Below are positions 40,341 through 54,465 of a DNA stretch of 64,000 nucleotides, one piece after another. The stretch's first letter is position 1. Each line of letters begins with the position of its first letter. The stretch comes from Lethocerus indicus. Lineage: Eukaryota > Arthropoda > Insecta > Hemiptera > Belostomatidae. The notes beneath the pieces are model-generated. The model was given only the letters and a program-made list of their open reading frames with translations, ran no database searches and was not told the DNA's origin. Position numbers and translations under genes: made by a program. The stretch is from NCBI GenBank assembly GCA_019843655.1, contig JACDQD010000002.1, forward strand, positions 15,585,154 through 15,649,153, given 5' to 3'.

Positions 40341-43300
40341 TCTCGACGAATATTGCCCCGCTGTAAAAGAGATGGTTTCCTCAGTATTGAAACTTTTTTA
40401 AAAATATAAAGTTTCACTGGCTCCAAACAAGCAGAGAAATTCTTATAGCAACATTGTAGGAGGCAAAACAATCTGAAGAATTTCGAGTTAAAACGACCTG
40501 TCATATTTAAGGATCATTGTTGTGGGGCACTCAAGTTTAATTTATAAATTAAATAAGTATATGCCGGTTATTCCTAGCCTTTTCCAGATTAAATATCCCA
40601 AGAAATTGGGAACTATATATATGTTATACAATATATAAACCTTAATTTACCATTAGCTATGTCTAACCATATCCTGCTAAATAATAATAATGTGATTTAT
40701 TCTATTATTACAAAAAACGTGATATCATATGCAGGGATAATGCTAGATAATAATTAATAATCGTACTGTACCATTTGGCTTGTATTTATTAATAAAATTA
40801 ATTTCATTTTAAACGAACTCATGTAGTGGTTAATTAAATTAGAAATTTATTGGAAATTCGGTCGGAAATTTACTGGGAATCGAGTAAGAAGAGACGAGTT
40901 AATCAGTGGCTTCTATAACCTCTGATCACTCTGATTGGCCTAGCCGAGGGTCTAAGAAATGGTGAGCTTGCGGGAAAAGGAAAAAGTTATGATGCTTGAT
41001 CAATGAAACAGTTGAATGGTGACAAGGTGACATCAAACCGGTGGAATATTTCGCTGAAAGATTTTGTATAATTATATTAAATTGGAGCACTGAGGTTGGT
41101 ACTTTAACTCTGTTGTCTTTAAATCTCGGGCCAGTTATTAGAGTAACAATGTGGATCGTCACAATGCAATTAGCGCCTTCTTCCGCTCCCTCCTTGAATT
41201 CAAGTCCGTCTTCCCTCCGCTCGTCTATGCATCTCAATCTATAGAACCCTCGCCATTCCCCACCCCCCCTCTAAATCTGCCCTGTCCTACTAAGCCGTGT
41301 TAATTCAGTTAAAACCAACTGACGAGGGTAACGTATTGCCAAAAAAGGGATTCAATTAGTTTTAATTGAAAACGCCTTCCCTATTCAAGAATCTGAAGCC
41401 AAGTGGATAGCGCGGAGGCAATCCCTCAACACTTGTACGCGTTGAAGGGGGTGTTGCGCCTTCACAGCGATTTCTTCATGGAATTCCGTGAAGGTATTGC
41501 TGTTAGTATTATCCAAAATATTTAAATAAATTATTTAAAAAACGAACTATTTTTTCCATCTTTTCAACTAAACTTAATTTAACGATTACACCTTGCCGGG
41601 TAGTAAGTTACGACATACAAAATACTGAGAATTTTTACAGGTTTTGGGGAAATAAAAGATTTTAGTTTCTACGCTATCACGGCTTTAACAGAAATGGCTT
41701 TAGGATTATAATTTTGAGTCATAAGATCATTTGACTACTAGGCGGTATTAGGAGAGCAGGTGGTCCCGCGGAAGGGAAGGATATGGGCACTAGAATACAA
41801 AACAGAACGTATAAAAACGGGACGTTTGCATAATCCCTTCTTAAATTGAAGGCACACCGAGCCGGAGCCGAGCTACCTGACTTTGTATGGAAACGTATAA
41901 CGCTATTTTACACGATTATTACGACAAGACTAGTGGCTTCATCTGGCCCTACCACCTTTATGCGCCTCTGGAATTCTTGTCGGAATACAAAAGCGTTCTT
42001 TGACCACCAATGGTTATTCGTTTTAATCCCACTGTTCCCCTACCGCCATTCGAGAACTGAAGGGACCAACACGGATGTATATATCCCCACGGGTGAAGAT
42101 AGAATTAGAACTCTGTTGGAACAGAGAAAATGGAAAGCGAAAAATGTTGGGAGGGAGATCAAATGTAAGGCACTTGTGAGAACTCGACCGCGCACTCCTT
42201 CATTCGATACTTCGTGAAATGACTCCACTATCATCGGTCGACTATTTGGTCTCCAGGAAATATATGCCTCACTATAACCGACTCAGAAATAACTTAAAAC
42301 CTAATAAGCGAGTGAAAATTGATTATTTCAAATAGAAACGTTGATAGTAAAAAATATATCCGAGATTTATGTCCTTGTCCATTGTATAATCCTCGCGCAA
42401 ATAATAAATTACTTGAATTTGACTGGATGCAGAAAACAACATTCTTTGTGAGAATCACTCACTTAACGCTTCGCTCTGGCAGTTGAGTTCACTAGTTAGC
42501 ACGAGTCGAGTTCGAGATTAATATTTTGGCAGCAACCTTTGCTATCGGTCCCGGTACCGGCACTTACTGTAGAGTTATCTGTCCGCATTCTACATTTCTC
42601 TTGCTGTCATATTCGTCACGAAGTATGTGCCTCATTGACAGGACGGCTAAGTGAAGGGAGGAAATAGAAAAAATTGCCGCATAAAAATTGGTTACGAAGT
42701 TTGTAGAAAATACTAGTGTTCTGCAGTTGCAATAAAGTAATTTGGCTTCCTCTATATGTATGATGGATTATTATGTACAGCAGTTTGTTATCATGCACCA
42801 CCGGGGTACGGAGCTCGAGAGGATAGCTACATATCAACACGAATATGAATTTTAAAATTGGCACTCCCAAACTCGTATAAATAATGAAACAATATTGGTG
42901 AATCATTTGGGTGAGATAATGCGCAAAGCCGGTGAGTTATAGTTATTCGGCGTTAGATTCATGTCCGCGCGGTATTACTATTTCGGTGCAATCATTTTAC
43001 TGGCTCGCTATCGTTAGGAAACAAACAATCGGGTAAAATTTGTCCCTCGGCGGTAGACGGGGAGATTCAGTCTGTTGGCCGTAATCATTTGGCTTTGGGC
43101 GTGCGGTCGAATAGCGCCATGCTCCCTCCCCCCCCCATCGCCCGTCCCAGCCAACCATTCCCTACCCCTCCGGCGGCGCCAATCTAATTATCGCGTTGTT
43201 AGCGCTACTTCATGGCCGGCCGAACACAATTAATAGCCGGGCGGCCATAAGTTATGACGCATGACCGCATAATGCAACCGAAACTATTAGCGACAGCCGC

Positions 43301-43775
43301 TGGCCCCCGGGCCTCTTTGTTCCCCTCGGGGCCCTATCAGTCACCTACCGGCCGAACCATCCCCGGGGAAAGAATTCAAATATCAATTGATTGAACTGAT
43401 GTGTAACGGGGAATCACCATTGGTCGCCGGTGTCTTAACTTTGACTCATTCCAACTGGGCAATGAGAAATATAAGAATACAATTAGGCGGGGTGAAGGGT
43501 CTGCAATTATCTTCGTGTGACGGATATTCCATACATTTTAAGCTAAATTTTCATATTTAGCCTGTATAATGCTCAACGGTATATTCTCAACTGAGTGAAT
43601 TAATATATTACCTAATGCGAGTTAGTGATAACTAAAATTTTGGTAACCCAGTCTATCGCATTTGAAAATTAATATAACGAATGTTATATCCAAATCGTAC
43701 GACGATTTTTCATATTTCTTAGTGAACGCAATCAAACATATTCATTAACCGCTTCAAAATTAATATCACTAAGTG

Positions 43776-43795
43776 TGCGTGTGTGTGTGTGTGTG
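43776..43795. repeat. (GT)n microsatellite
   Basis: A short run of GT units with one GCGT interruption at its start. Confidence 0.9.
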
Positions 43796-44146
43796 AATAT
43801 ATTATATTCATTAAATCAATTCTGTAAACCTTCTCTCTTAATTAAGTTCATTTCGTTCACATCGGAGAATTACTCAATTAACTCCGGAGGGAAATTAATT
43901 GCCGGTATTCCCTGAAATCTTCCGGAAAGGATTAGCACACCTATGATTTTATCATGCAATCGACATTTAATTAAGCGAATTGAAATAACTGATTAATGAA
44001 AATACAATGAAAACATTATTTATATAGTTTTTTAATTTCAGGTCATAAAGGCCTTTTACTCTAGTATCGCAGGGACCAATATTAAAACAGGTGCTGGCTG
44101 GAATGTACATGCGACACGATTGCTTTGTATTTTGGTGCAACAGACA

Positions 44147-44165
44147 TACGATATAAAATATCGTA
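44147..44165. repeat. Short perfect inverted repeat
   Basis: TACGATAT and ATATCGTA flank AAA, giving an eight-base stem in AT-rich DNA. Confidence 0.75.
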
Positions 44166-45927
44166 GGAACGAATTTCGTGTATGTATATATATACACAAC
44201 GGATAGACCTCCTTACAGTTCGATCTGGTCTAGCATAGACCCAAATAAGAAAAGGTAACAGAAAGCCATATGAATGATGATATCCCTAACCTTTCTAAGA
44301 CGTCTACATCTGTATAAAAATGACCGCCTCATTTATACGTGTCTTGGAGCAATTATGACAGAGAAGGCAGAGAGTAAACAAAATATTTGAAATGTGAAGG
44401 AAAAGTGTGTTTTAAGAAGAAAGCTGCGGATTGAAGAGAGTGCGGGCCGCAAATCTGTGGTAAGGGGTTGGGGGACGGCGGGGACAAACAAAATTGAGCC
44501 CGGCTTGCGGAAAACCGGTGTATCAAACGAAACGGTCCGACAAAATACTTCCATTAATTCTCACCTCCGCTTCCTCGCTGGAAATATTTGTGCCCGGCAA
44601 ACAATGGAGTGGGGGCTGCCGGAAGCCGCGGCGTAGTCGCGCCGCTTGATAAACTCACGGAAGCCCGCAACGTTGATCCCGCAATTAATCGGAGGGCGAT
44701 TCGAGGGCGATGCGGGAATTTTCATTCGGAAGTCCCGTCACCACCGAGGGCCCATTCCAAACTTTAACAACACCCCGCTAACGCCCAAATATTTGTTAGG
44801 CCCGCCCCAGAACCAATTGGCGGATCGGCGATAAATATGTAACTATCGAGGCCCGCCCCGAAATTATATTTTTATAGATCCGTTATTTAGAGGACGGGCG
44901 AAAGGATGAAATTTAATTAAATATTATGCCCCGTCCTCGATTCTGGAAGGGGATTTAAATATTTACTCGAGTATGAAACGTGTGTAACCCGGGGCGCAGC
45001 GATATTTGCTCCTGAATCCGAAAATCGGATTGTTACCTGTTATTTATACGATCCCCGCGTATAAATCTGAGGCATTTAAGGAAACCTTTAACCTCAATTC
45101 CATGCGCCTAATATTCGAAATGTTCATCGAAATCTTCATAAAAGAAGGGAAAAGAACTGAAACAAATTGATTGTTATGAATAAACGATTATGTCGGTATC
45201 AAAATCGATATTTAGTAATGAACAGTTTAAATGATATGATTTGATATAGCAAAATTTTAAACCACTGGCATTAAACACTTTTGTCAAGGGGAGTTGGCAC
45301 AAAGTTCAAGAACCGGTCATCTCTTCAGTAATGAAAAAAAGAGCAATACGGTGGGAAAGCACTTTATGCTGCTGTACCTTCTTATGTTGACACAACTTAC
45401 GGGCGGGATGCCGCCAACGAAAACGTCGTGACCCAGTTAACATATCAAAAAGCCGGACTGCGCGTTGCATAAAAAAAGTGATTTAACACTGTGACATGCG
45501 GCGCACTAAGTAGGATTGGTCGGATTAAATGGGTGGTTGAAAATATCGGATGTGTTTTCATTCCGTTGCGGGCATTTTCAATTTATAAGTGTATTCTTCT
45601 AGAAAAGAAACACAACTATTAAAATGTTTTTGCCGTTCTTACGACATAAAATGCGGCACAGATATAATGGTACTGGTGTATTAAAGATAAGTAGTAGATG
45701 TGATAACTGTTAAAGGTTGAAACAAGTTTCAGCGAATTAGTCAAATGATAATATTGCATTATATGAACGTTAATACAAATAAGTAATTGAGCAAGAGTGT
45801 TGATAATATTTTAATTTCAAGGAATAGACTGTTATCACTCTTTCTGGCACCAGCACAATCCTACTCCAATGTTGCTAATAATCTCATTGTTCTAAAATGT
45901 ATGTATTTATTTTTTTAAAATATATAG

Positions 45928-46149
45928 GAAGGTGGGGCGATTGAAAAAATGATGCAGGATACGAATGGGGAGGATGACAGTTCAAATCCAGTAGGAGTAG
46001 GTTTGGGGCATGACCTGTCCCCACAGGAAGAGATTATGATCGGGCATAGCCCCAGGACTCAGATTCTAATTACTCGGAGGTCAACTGGAGCACGTTCAAG
46101 GAGCTCTCGCATTCACCGCCGAATGCAGCCAATCCAAACACCGGCTCAG
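45928..46149 (+). CDS. Probable protein-coding exon of an unidentified gene
   Basis: Seventy-four codons are open between an acceptor-like T-rich tract ending in ATATAG (the AG at 45926-45927; this TAG is also the upstream in-frame stop) and a consensus donor CAG|GTAAGC at 46149/46150. Both ends are phase 0. The peptide begins with a charged stretch, has two methionines at 45949 and 45952 that could instead be a start of a first coding exon (context AAAAAATGATG), continues with an Asp/Glu/Ser/Gly-rich segment, then SPQEEIMIGHSPRTQ, and ends Arg/Ser-rich (TRRSTGARSRSSRIHRR) before a Gln/Pro tail. This looks like low-complexity regulatory-protein sequence such as in transcription or RNA-binding factors, but I do not recognise the family and assign no function. 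After the donor the frame runs only 12 codons into the intron before stop, as expected. Neighbouring exons were not identified; introns may be long. Confidence 0.5.
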
Positions 46150-49021
46150 GTAAGCGACGACCTCTCGACCAGACGTGCGCATTAATAGCCAGTTTATTTC
46201 CACTATTTATCTTCCGAGGGCTTGTTCCGCGCTATTACTTGCCTTGTTATAAAAATTATATTAGTTTAATATTACGACTTATTTGTTGTTTGGTTTTGTC
46301 GAAGCCTTGACCAACGAGATTGATTTCAATTCAACGCGGAGCGACGAAATAGATTCAGCGAAATAATAATTGAAACTGAATATTTCCAATTGTGGTGTAA
46401 TTATTTCAACTTACAAAATTTTAATTAAAACAAAACAAATGTTTGACACCTCGTTCTGATAAAAAAAGTAAAACTCTGATAAATAAAAGGGGAAGGTATT
46501 ATAATAACTGGGTCGACGACATCGCAGCTAGCTGTAGCGTCGTTTGCGTTTTCCAAGCTGAAATTTATATTTCGGCGGTTAAATTACTTTGAAATGATAA
46601 AAAATCAGTATATTGAAACAAATGAAGCCAGGTGCACAGGCCCGTGAAATAGGGAGTTATTTACTTCAATTTATATAATCGATAAACAATGAGGCACACC
46701 CGGCCAATTTGTCCAGAAGTTCCATTTTCTGAAATTCCTTTTTTTAAGGCCTTATTATGTGTTTTATTATGTTTCTAAACGGGAACAAAAACCAAATGGC
46801 CGATTAAGTAATTGCCAAGCCGACTGTAAGGACGATGTGGCGGGCGCGGGCAAGGGACCGGTCTCTGATGAAGACTGTATAATCTCGCGTTCTCCGTTGG
46901 GGCCGCTATTTTTCAATAAATGAAGGATATTGAAATGGAAATTGCCCTCTTTGGGGTTGGATTGAGAGAGAAATAGGAAGAGAGGGAGGGAGTCTGAGGC
47001 TGAGTGAGTGAGGGTCGGAGCCGATCGGTTCGATAAAGGATATGAGCTTTTAATGCGTAAAGGAAAATATGCGGGCTGTATAATAGTCTATTGGACGGGC
47101 GTACCTGGTTTAATCTTCGGTGAAGCCGCCTGGAATCTGGTTTAAAATATTGCCCTCCCAAGTTCCTAAAATTTCCAATTTTTATAGTATTTTTAAATTG
47201 ATAAAAAGACAATCAGAGAAAACTTATAACCTGGGGAATAGTGATGCTTAGCAATGAGATTCATACCATCAACATGATAATTACCAGTTGTGTATTTACG
47301 TCAAAATATAAACGAATATAATATAGCAAATATAAATATCATAAGCTCTGTCTCATGTATATTAGAATTAATGTACATACGTTTCGTCATCACATTTTCT
47401 TAATGAATGATCCGTTTAAGTTCCTATTTTACTGGCCAACCCTTATTTAAAAAATTATACGCATTTAAAAAATATATTCCTAATTGTATCCGTTAGATCT
47501 GGTTGAATGTAATTAAAGAACATTGTTGTGACAAATGTAGTGTCGATTCTCTGGTGAAAATTGGAAGTGGTAGAGTAAATTTTGGATGCCAGGATACGCG
47601 AGGCCGGTAATTGGTGGCAATTATTATCGGGGAACCGGTAGGCACTTGGGGCACAATATCCTAGGGCGCCGGCCGACACGTGTTATACGGTAAATGAATT
47701 CATAATTCACGTCACCCCGGAGTGAATGATCCGCCGGTCACAAATCAGTGGCACTAATCGGGGCTGGCTATCGGGAGGGGGTCGGCGGCGCCCCTCCTGA
47801 TACACGCACACGCAGACGGCCCCTATCTCACCCAACGGTCACACAACTCACGGCCCTCCCTCCAGCCCATTACAGCCGACCTGTACGCATGAATAACGAA
47901 TTATTAGTTTTAAAATAAATCATTGCCACGGTCTCCCCGTTGGAGTAATATACGATTAATGCTTTGAAAGGTTTTACTATTTCTAAAAACTAATGTCAAA
48001 AGAGATTTACAGAGTGGAGAATTCCCCGTGTAAATTACTGACTAAAAAAATTATTTGTAATTCAGGATAATTTGAGTGAGAAAAATCAAACTGTTTCCTC
48101 AATAATATTGGCTTGTCCTATTACATGTTGGAATGAGCTGGAATATTAGACCTATTACTTGTTTGTTAAAAATGGAGAAAAGATATGTCACGCAACATTA
48201 AGTATTTTAAATTGAATTGTAGGTTGATATTGAGGTGTAGTTTTGTTGTCTATGCAAAAACAATTTCTATCGTTTGACTCATTCCATTCTCTCTGGCCCG
48301 TCCTAAACTTTCGCATGTGGCCACCCATTAAATTAGGAAGGCGGTGGACGCAGTGGCCAAAAAGTGACTGGCGACCCCCTTTAGCACCCTAACCGTTGTT
48401 TCAAATCACTGGGGGGGGGTGTTACGCCCTTTTAAAAATGTATCAAAGCGCCGTTTACATCGGCAAGTGGAGGCCGGAGAGAGAAAGCGAAGTCGGGGCT
48501 GGGTTGCCGGGAGCCGGATTTAGTGGAGCACTTAGACGGGGTGGGAGCACTACTTAAAGGTAAAGGACTCTCGCCCGCTAAATATATCTCGTTAAAGGGG
48601 TGCCCGACCTGAACTATTCCCCAACTACGTTTAGAAGACTGAACGCCCGCTTTCCTGGAGTTGGAAACATTAATTTTTTACAAACCAGACTTTATAAACC
48701 GACGGGGCTGGATAATTCGCTGCCGATAAACGCGCCCCCGATCCACTTCGTGTCTGAACTCTTACAGGAAACGGTATCGATTCTCCGATATAGGGAACAT
48801 GTCAGGAATGCTTATCACACTGCGGTGGGTGCTAGAAGCAGGTGTAATCAGTTTAAATACCTTATTAATACTATCTATTTATAATAAAGTTATAATAAGT
48901 GTATTAGTTGCAACTAAAATATATATTTAAAGTGTGGAACGTAATCAAGAATCACTTTACAGTAAAAGGCATTTAAATACAAAATTATCTCACGATAAAA
49001 ATATCCCGGAATAAAAACTGA

Positions 49022-49045
49022 ACACGTGTAACTGAGTACACGTGT
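49022..49045. repeat. Inverted pair of CACGTG E-boxes
   Basis: ACACGTGTA and TACACGTGT face each other across ACTGAG. Each half contains CACGTG, the core site of bHLH factors such as Myc/Max or clock proteins. Binding is inferred only from the motif. Confidence 0.6.
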
Positions 49046-50216
49046 ACTTCTGCGCTCATTAGCCTAGATAGACACCGTCAGATGCCTGAAACTATATTTA
49101 CTCTTAAATAAATAATAACATTCCAAACCCTCGAAAACCCACACGCAGGTCTCTTTAAATAATAGTGTATGATGATACGAATGATTGAATTTCATCGCAA
49201 TGTTTGTTCCTTCATTTTTATACCGTAATTTCGCTATTCCCATAAGCGTTTTAATCGTAATTGATAATCGGATACAAATTCATTAATTTTACCTGTAGTA
49301 AATATAAATGTTTAATTACTCGAATTTTATGAAAACTAGTTTTGCTGATTTATGATGCGGTGTAATTTGAATTATAAATTTCAGAAGACAACACTGGTAG
49401 TGCATACTTTATTTAAATGTAACAGTAATTGCGATGCTCCACTAAGCGTCATATCCATTTGTCATTCCAGAAAGTACCTCTCTTGATTTCGTCACCTTTC
49501 CGAACCGAAGAAATCAGCTTGGAGGCCTACCTAGCCGGGGACTCCACATTTAGAAGTCTCCTTTTAGTGGATTAACCCATTTAGGAGGGGGAGGCAAGCA
49601 CCCGCCACCCGAGGATTAGACGGTATCCGGCAGGCATCTCTGTATTAATAACTGTGTGCGCGTGTGAGTGTTTGTGCACGGCAGAGAGGAAGTGCGAGCA
49701 AGAGGGGGCTACAGGTAGGAGAAGGAGAGGGACGATGGAGCGAGACAGAGTGCACGGGAGAAAGAGACGGGCGTTGTGGGTTGGCGATGGGGGTGGGCGA
49801 AGGGGGGGTCGAAGAGAGCGGGCGGTGTATCAAGTTTATTAGATGGTTTTAATTAAGGCGTAGCAAGGTATTAGAGAGTGTGGGCGGGCTGGGCTTGGGC
49901 CCGGGGCTGGGGTAGCTACCCCGCTGCCTTCATGAGGTTAATTGGAGCTAGGCCTCAGGGAGAGCAACCGGCAAAGATGGCAACCTCTTCCTCTTTCTCC
50001 TCCCTCCTATCTCTCTTTCCCCTACTGTACCTCTCTATTTCTCTCAACACCTTCACTTTTACTTGAACATACGATACGGGAAGCTGAAGCGCTCACAATT
50101 CAATTAATACCACACTTAAACAAAACAACTATCTCCGCTGTAATATTTTACTTAACAAACGTAACGTAATTATAGATGTATCAAAAAATACATGGTGTGA
50201 CAAAAAGAGCAACACA

Positions 50217-50237
50217 ATTGCTTGCCACGCAAGCAAT
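50217..50237. repeat. Short perfect inverted repeat
   Basis: ATTGCTTGC and GCAAGCAAT flank a CAC spacer. A nine-base perfect stem; function unknown. Confidence 0.85.
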
Positions 50238-50745
50238 GGTTCGAAGTATTAATCAAAGGGCACAATAATTATTAATCATTAACATTAACGTATCCATTAT
50301 TAATCTCAATTTATGGGGATGTAAGTTTGCAATGTTATGCATAATACAGAGACAATAATTACGTATTTCTCGACACGCAGCTTCCGTGTAATGGCATCGG
50401 TAATTGTTATTAATAATTATCCGGCTGAGGATGCCGACTCCAGAAAATTAATGGTTTCATTGGAATGACATTATTGCCGCATTCGGTTGGGGCGGGACAT
50501 AATACCACGGATGAAATATCGTTAACGGCGCCGCACGTTAAAAATAACGTCAACCCCGCGTCCGGTAATTGTAGGTGTAATCAAATGAAATACGGGAGTG
50601 GGATATTTATAAGGGTTGGCTGCGGGGGGGCCACGGGCTCAATCAGAGGCGAAATGGTTTTCTAACGCCGGGACTGGAACTCCCCGACTCGCCCGATACA
50701 ACCGCCGGGACCGCATATATCAAGATTACTATCGGCCAAGAAAGA

Positions 50746-50840
50746 GTGCCGAGGGAGAGAGGGAGAGAGAGAGTGGGTGGGTGAGTGGGGGAGAGGGATA
50801 GGGGTACGGGCAGAGGGAGAGGGAGAGGGAGATAGGGAGT
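50746..50840. repeat. GA/GGA-rich low-complexity tract
   Basis: Purine-rich tract of GAGAGG and GGGAGA units, interrupted by GGGTGGGTGAGTGGGGG. Many closely spaced G runs make it a candidate for G-quadruplex or triplex structure. Confidence 0.8.
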
Positions 50841-53445
50841 ATTAGGGGCCGGCCGGTTTGTCTGAGTGATAGCGTCGGAAGGGTCGGAGTCCGAAGGGCG
50901 GGGGAATTTTAAAAACTCCTGGCAATGGACACAGTCATTTGGTAATATTTATGACGGCCGGCTCCATATATTCTGGAATGTTTAGGTGGATGGCCGGGAA
51001 ATCTGATGACTGAATATTCAGCAGTGAAAACAAAAATAACGATTACGACGGTAACCGACGTCATCCCGAACTTCTTTTCGTGAGCCCAACTGGATGCAAT
51101 AATTTTCGGACCCCAGGCCCCCTCTATCGGTGTACGGAGTTCCTGCTTCAGGGGAAACTCCAAATTTCTATTCAAACGAGCACGATAGAATTGAGAATCA
51201 ACTTTTATTTTACTTCTAGTAACAATGGCAATGTGGCGAAAACAGTCTACCAAACGACCAAATGAAAAAAGGTGAAAACCAATGAACCGATTTCAGGGAC
51301 TTATAGTAATATGAAATTTCCAAAAAAGTTCTCGCTGAATAATTATATTAAATCCAGCAGATCTTTAATCAAATGGCATATGGAGTATTGCTTCATAGCA
51401 CTGATATGATCGTATACGCTGGTTTGGGACAACGGCCAAGTGATTCACAATGCAATCTAATTTTGAAACCTTGTGATCTCCGGTTCCCTATTTTTCGCGC
51501 CTTAAATTCTATCAGAATTCAATTTAGGGCCCTTTTCCAGGGCTGAAATTAAAATTTTTTTGAAATAACCGCCTGAAATGGAACATTTAGTTCGGGCAAT
51601 TGGATCCCGAAACGCGAGTAAACTGTTTTATAATGTGACACATATAATGGTTTGTAGGATTTTCTATTTTTCTTATAAAATAATACAGAGACTTATGTCT
51701 AAATAAAAATATGTATATATGATTTAATAGTCAGGAAATGTATGAAGGATCTGGGCTTCATATTTACTATTTATGAGGTTCTCAAAAACTCAGGTTAAAT
51801 TATTAATATTGTAATGGATTTAAAATTTAATTTTCCGTAATCGTCGATGATGTGTCTGAAAACATGAGTTTTAAACACGAAGTTGTTTTACGCACTCGGG
51901 AATGGATTTTATTATTTTCTCTTCTAATTTAAAGTCCCTATAAATAATTAATTAGTGACTGATTCCTAATTATTTTCAATGGTTTTTCTGGCATTTAATT
52001 TCTTTTGGAGTGTTAATCAACTCAACGATGTAATGATATCTTTTAATTGATTGCAATGACCAGGATCACAACACAGCGTTATAATTCAGTCTTTTAATCG
52101 TGAATTTATCGTCGATTACATTAATTCAATGAATTAAAATGGTTAAATTCATTGAGTAAGATACGTACAGCAGTTAACCCCGTATTAAGTTTATCCCATA
52201 AATGTTTGCAATTGTAAATAAATTATATATGAATGATCCATAATATATTGTTTCATGTTCAATGAAAACTTAAAGTGAAAGGATTGGACGTGGGTTCATT
52301 GAGATGGATTCATGAAAGGATCATGGTCATGCATAAAGCGGACCATAATCCTTGCCGTATCTCGCATGGTCATTATACGATTTGATAACTGTTTGATGCC
52401 TGGAAATGTTGAATTCGCGAGAGCGCTAATGCACTCTGTGTAGGGGTGAGTGTCTCGCCTAAGACGGAGACTCAGTGCAAGCCTCATGAGTTATTCATGG
52501 GACGAGCTAAGAAGCGGATATACCCTCTTCGCCCGGCTGAGCCCGATTATATCGGACGGTTTAATTATATGAACAATAAAAAACTGATTAGGAATCGGGT
52601 CACGCCTCCGCCAATACTCTACTAGACTTACAATAGAGCTTATACCGATAGCGAAATTAGGAGTCCAGGAATCGTCAACTGCTTATTGTAGATATTCGGG
52701 ATTCCTTCTTTAGCGAAGAAATTTAAATCAGTAAAATAAATATACACACTGCAATGTTTAACAAATACAATTTAAGAACTACAACTACATCACAAATATT
52801 ATCTTGTTATCCCGTTCGGGAAGGATCTTAAAATAACCAGAATTATTTGCAAGTTTTCTTCATTTTTCCATACGGAAGTTATTATGTGGCATTTGAATTG
52901 TGGCTTTTGATATAAATGTAGGATATTTCTAGTGGTATTGCTTCTTGCAGCAATAGCTTTTCTGCAACACAACAAATAACTCCACGGGTTCAGATTCGAA
53001 CCAGACTCTTGATACACCTTATTTTATAAAATGTTTCTTATATATCAAAATGATTCTCACGACAGGTAGAGGCACTTTATTTTTAACTATTTCACGGAAC
53101 AAAATATTCATCATTCGGGGTCTTTTGACCAATGGTACTGAAAAGAAAAAACTTCAATCCACTAATGTCGCCGAGCTGCGGACGATTGAACCGAGGAGGA
53201 GGGAACTGGAAGGATGAAGGGAACGAGTGAAGTGAGAATAATAATGAGAATGAGAGCGGGGTAGAAGGGGCAAGGCCTTCCCTTGCCTCCATCGAGGCCG
53301 CCGCCACTCGACCAAATGGGGAATCATCCCCGAACAACTCCGATTCCGAACTAATGAATCCGTGAGCGATCGAGCGGCCGCCGGCGGAGTTGCTTGGGAG
53401 GGGCGTGAAATTCATTTTGAAAAGGAGTTTGGAAGGGGAAGCCGG

Positions 53446-53484
53446 CTCCTTTGAAGTGGTCGACTAATGTTATTCAAAGCACGG
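53446..53484. promoter_or_regulatory. Duplicated conserved-element core, copy 1
   Basis: A 39-bp core, CTCCTTTGAAGTGGTC then GACTAATGTTATTCAAAGC and ACGG, recurs about 1 kb downstream with only three single-base insertions. It is bounded by CTTTGAA and its inverse TTCAAAG, which resemble TCF/LEF (Pangolin) binding sites. It sits in a GC-rich island (53160-53540). No coding potential is seen. A regulatory role is inferred from duplication and retention. Confidence 0.5.
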
Positions 53485-54465
53485 GCACCATCACCTCACT
53501 TCACCACGTCACACTCTCGCCCTCCTTCAAACCCACCAGCCCAATTCTCATACTGCAGTCTCTACACTGAATGACATTAGAATCGGCTTTTTATGAAAAT
53601 TGTTATTGCCGGGATAGTTGCCTCGAATAACGTCAAAATATAATAAACCAATACCGGATACGGAATTTCCTAAACATTCACCCAGTACGATTAAATTCAT
53701 AATTGCAATTGTGAAGCCAACCGCAGGACTTAAAATTGACCCTTGTGGCTATTAACCAATTGTGGCCAACTCTGTAATTCCTCACATATCATGAAAATGT
53801 AATTAATTGTGTACGGTTATTAGTTATTCTAGATCTTGTGCGTTTTAATTTGGTAGATACTTCCGAATAAATGCATTCATAATGATAAGAAAATGTTAAA
53901 TAACAGTTAGAAGGGCGGTTACTGACTCAACGATAGACCACAGCTTGGTGTTTGAGTAATGGAAGAAAGTTTAAAATAAAATGCCCAATTTCTTAACATT
54001 ATTGTTATCGATCGACAAAATGCTTTGAAATATTTCGTTAAATATAATGTAAATTAAATTATATTGGTTGCGGATATAATGAACTGGGCTATGTTGCTGA
54101 AAATTCTACCTATTACGTTCCCTACACTAACTACGAATTTAAATTATTCCAATGACGTAAACGGCGTATTTTTATCAAATTAATTACTTTATCTGGTAAT
54201 AAATGTGTCAAATCATATTTTCGCAGACAAACGTGTAGAATAAATAACGTTACATGTCAAAAGAGAAATAATTTGGCCGCGTATTATAAAAGGGTGTATA
54301 TAAATCAGGGTAAAGCACGCGTCGTAGGCATGATTGTAAACCTGAGAACAATTTTAATAGGTGTTAATAAGAGCGGGCGGTAGAGTGTAAATAACAGCGA
54401 TGCGGTCGCCGGCGGAGGAAGGGGCAGCCGCATCAGATGTACGAAAAAGCGAGCGAAGGCCCTCG

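Larger units (their letters stand above)
33224..45927. other. Non-coding region upstream of the probable exon
   Basis: Islands at about 34530-34860, 35500-35960, 37670-37830, 39170-39660, 42960-43370 and 44430-44870. The 123-codon frame at 41846-42217 and the 109-codon frame at 38435-38764 were examined; neither has a domain I recognise. This stretch would be intron or upstream regulatory DNA if the exon at 45928 belongs to a long gene. Confidence 0.5.
46150..53365. other. Non-coding region downstream of the probable exon
   Basis: Begins with the intron-like donor GTAAGC. Islands at about 46800-47140, 47580-47880, 48290-48620, 49500-49990, 50500-50920. An imperfect hairpin near 47770 (ATCGGGAGGGG / CCCCTCCTGAT) lies inside an island. 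No second exon could be established. Confidence 0.5.

Noticed and set aside
41846..42217. 123-codon forward frame ending in a Lys/Arg-rich tail
   Set aside because: No recognised domain, no start or splice context, and overlapping open frame on the other strand.
52980..53017. tRNA-like B box (GGTTCGAATCT on the minus strand)
   Set aside because: No matching acceptor stem, A box or anticodon arm could be folded around it.
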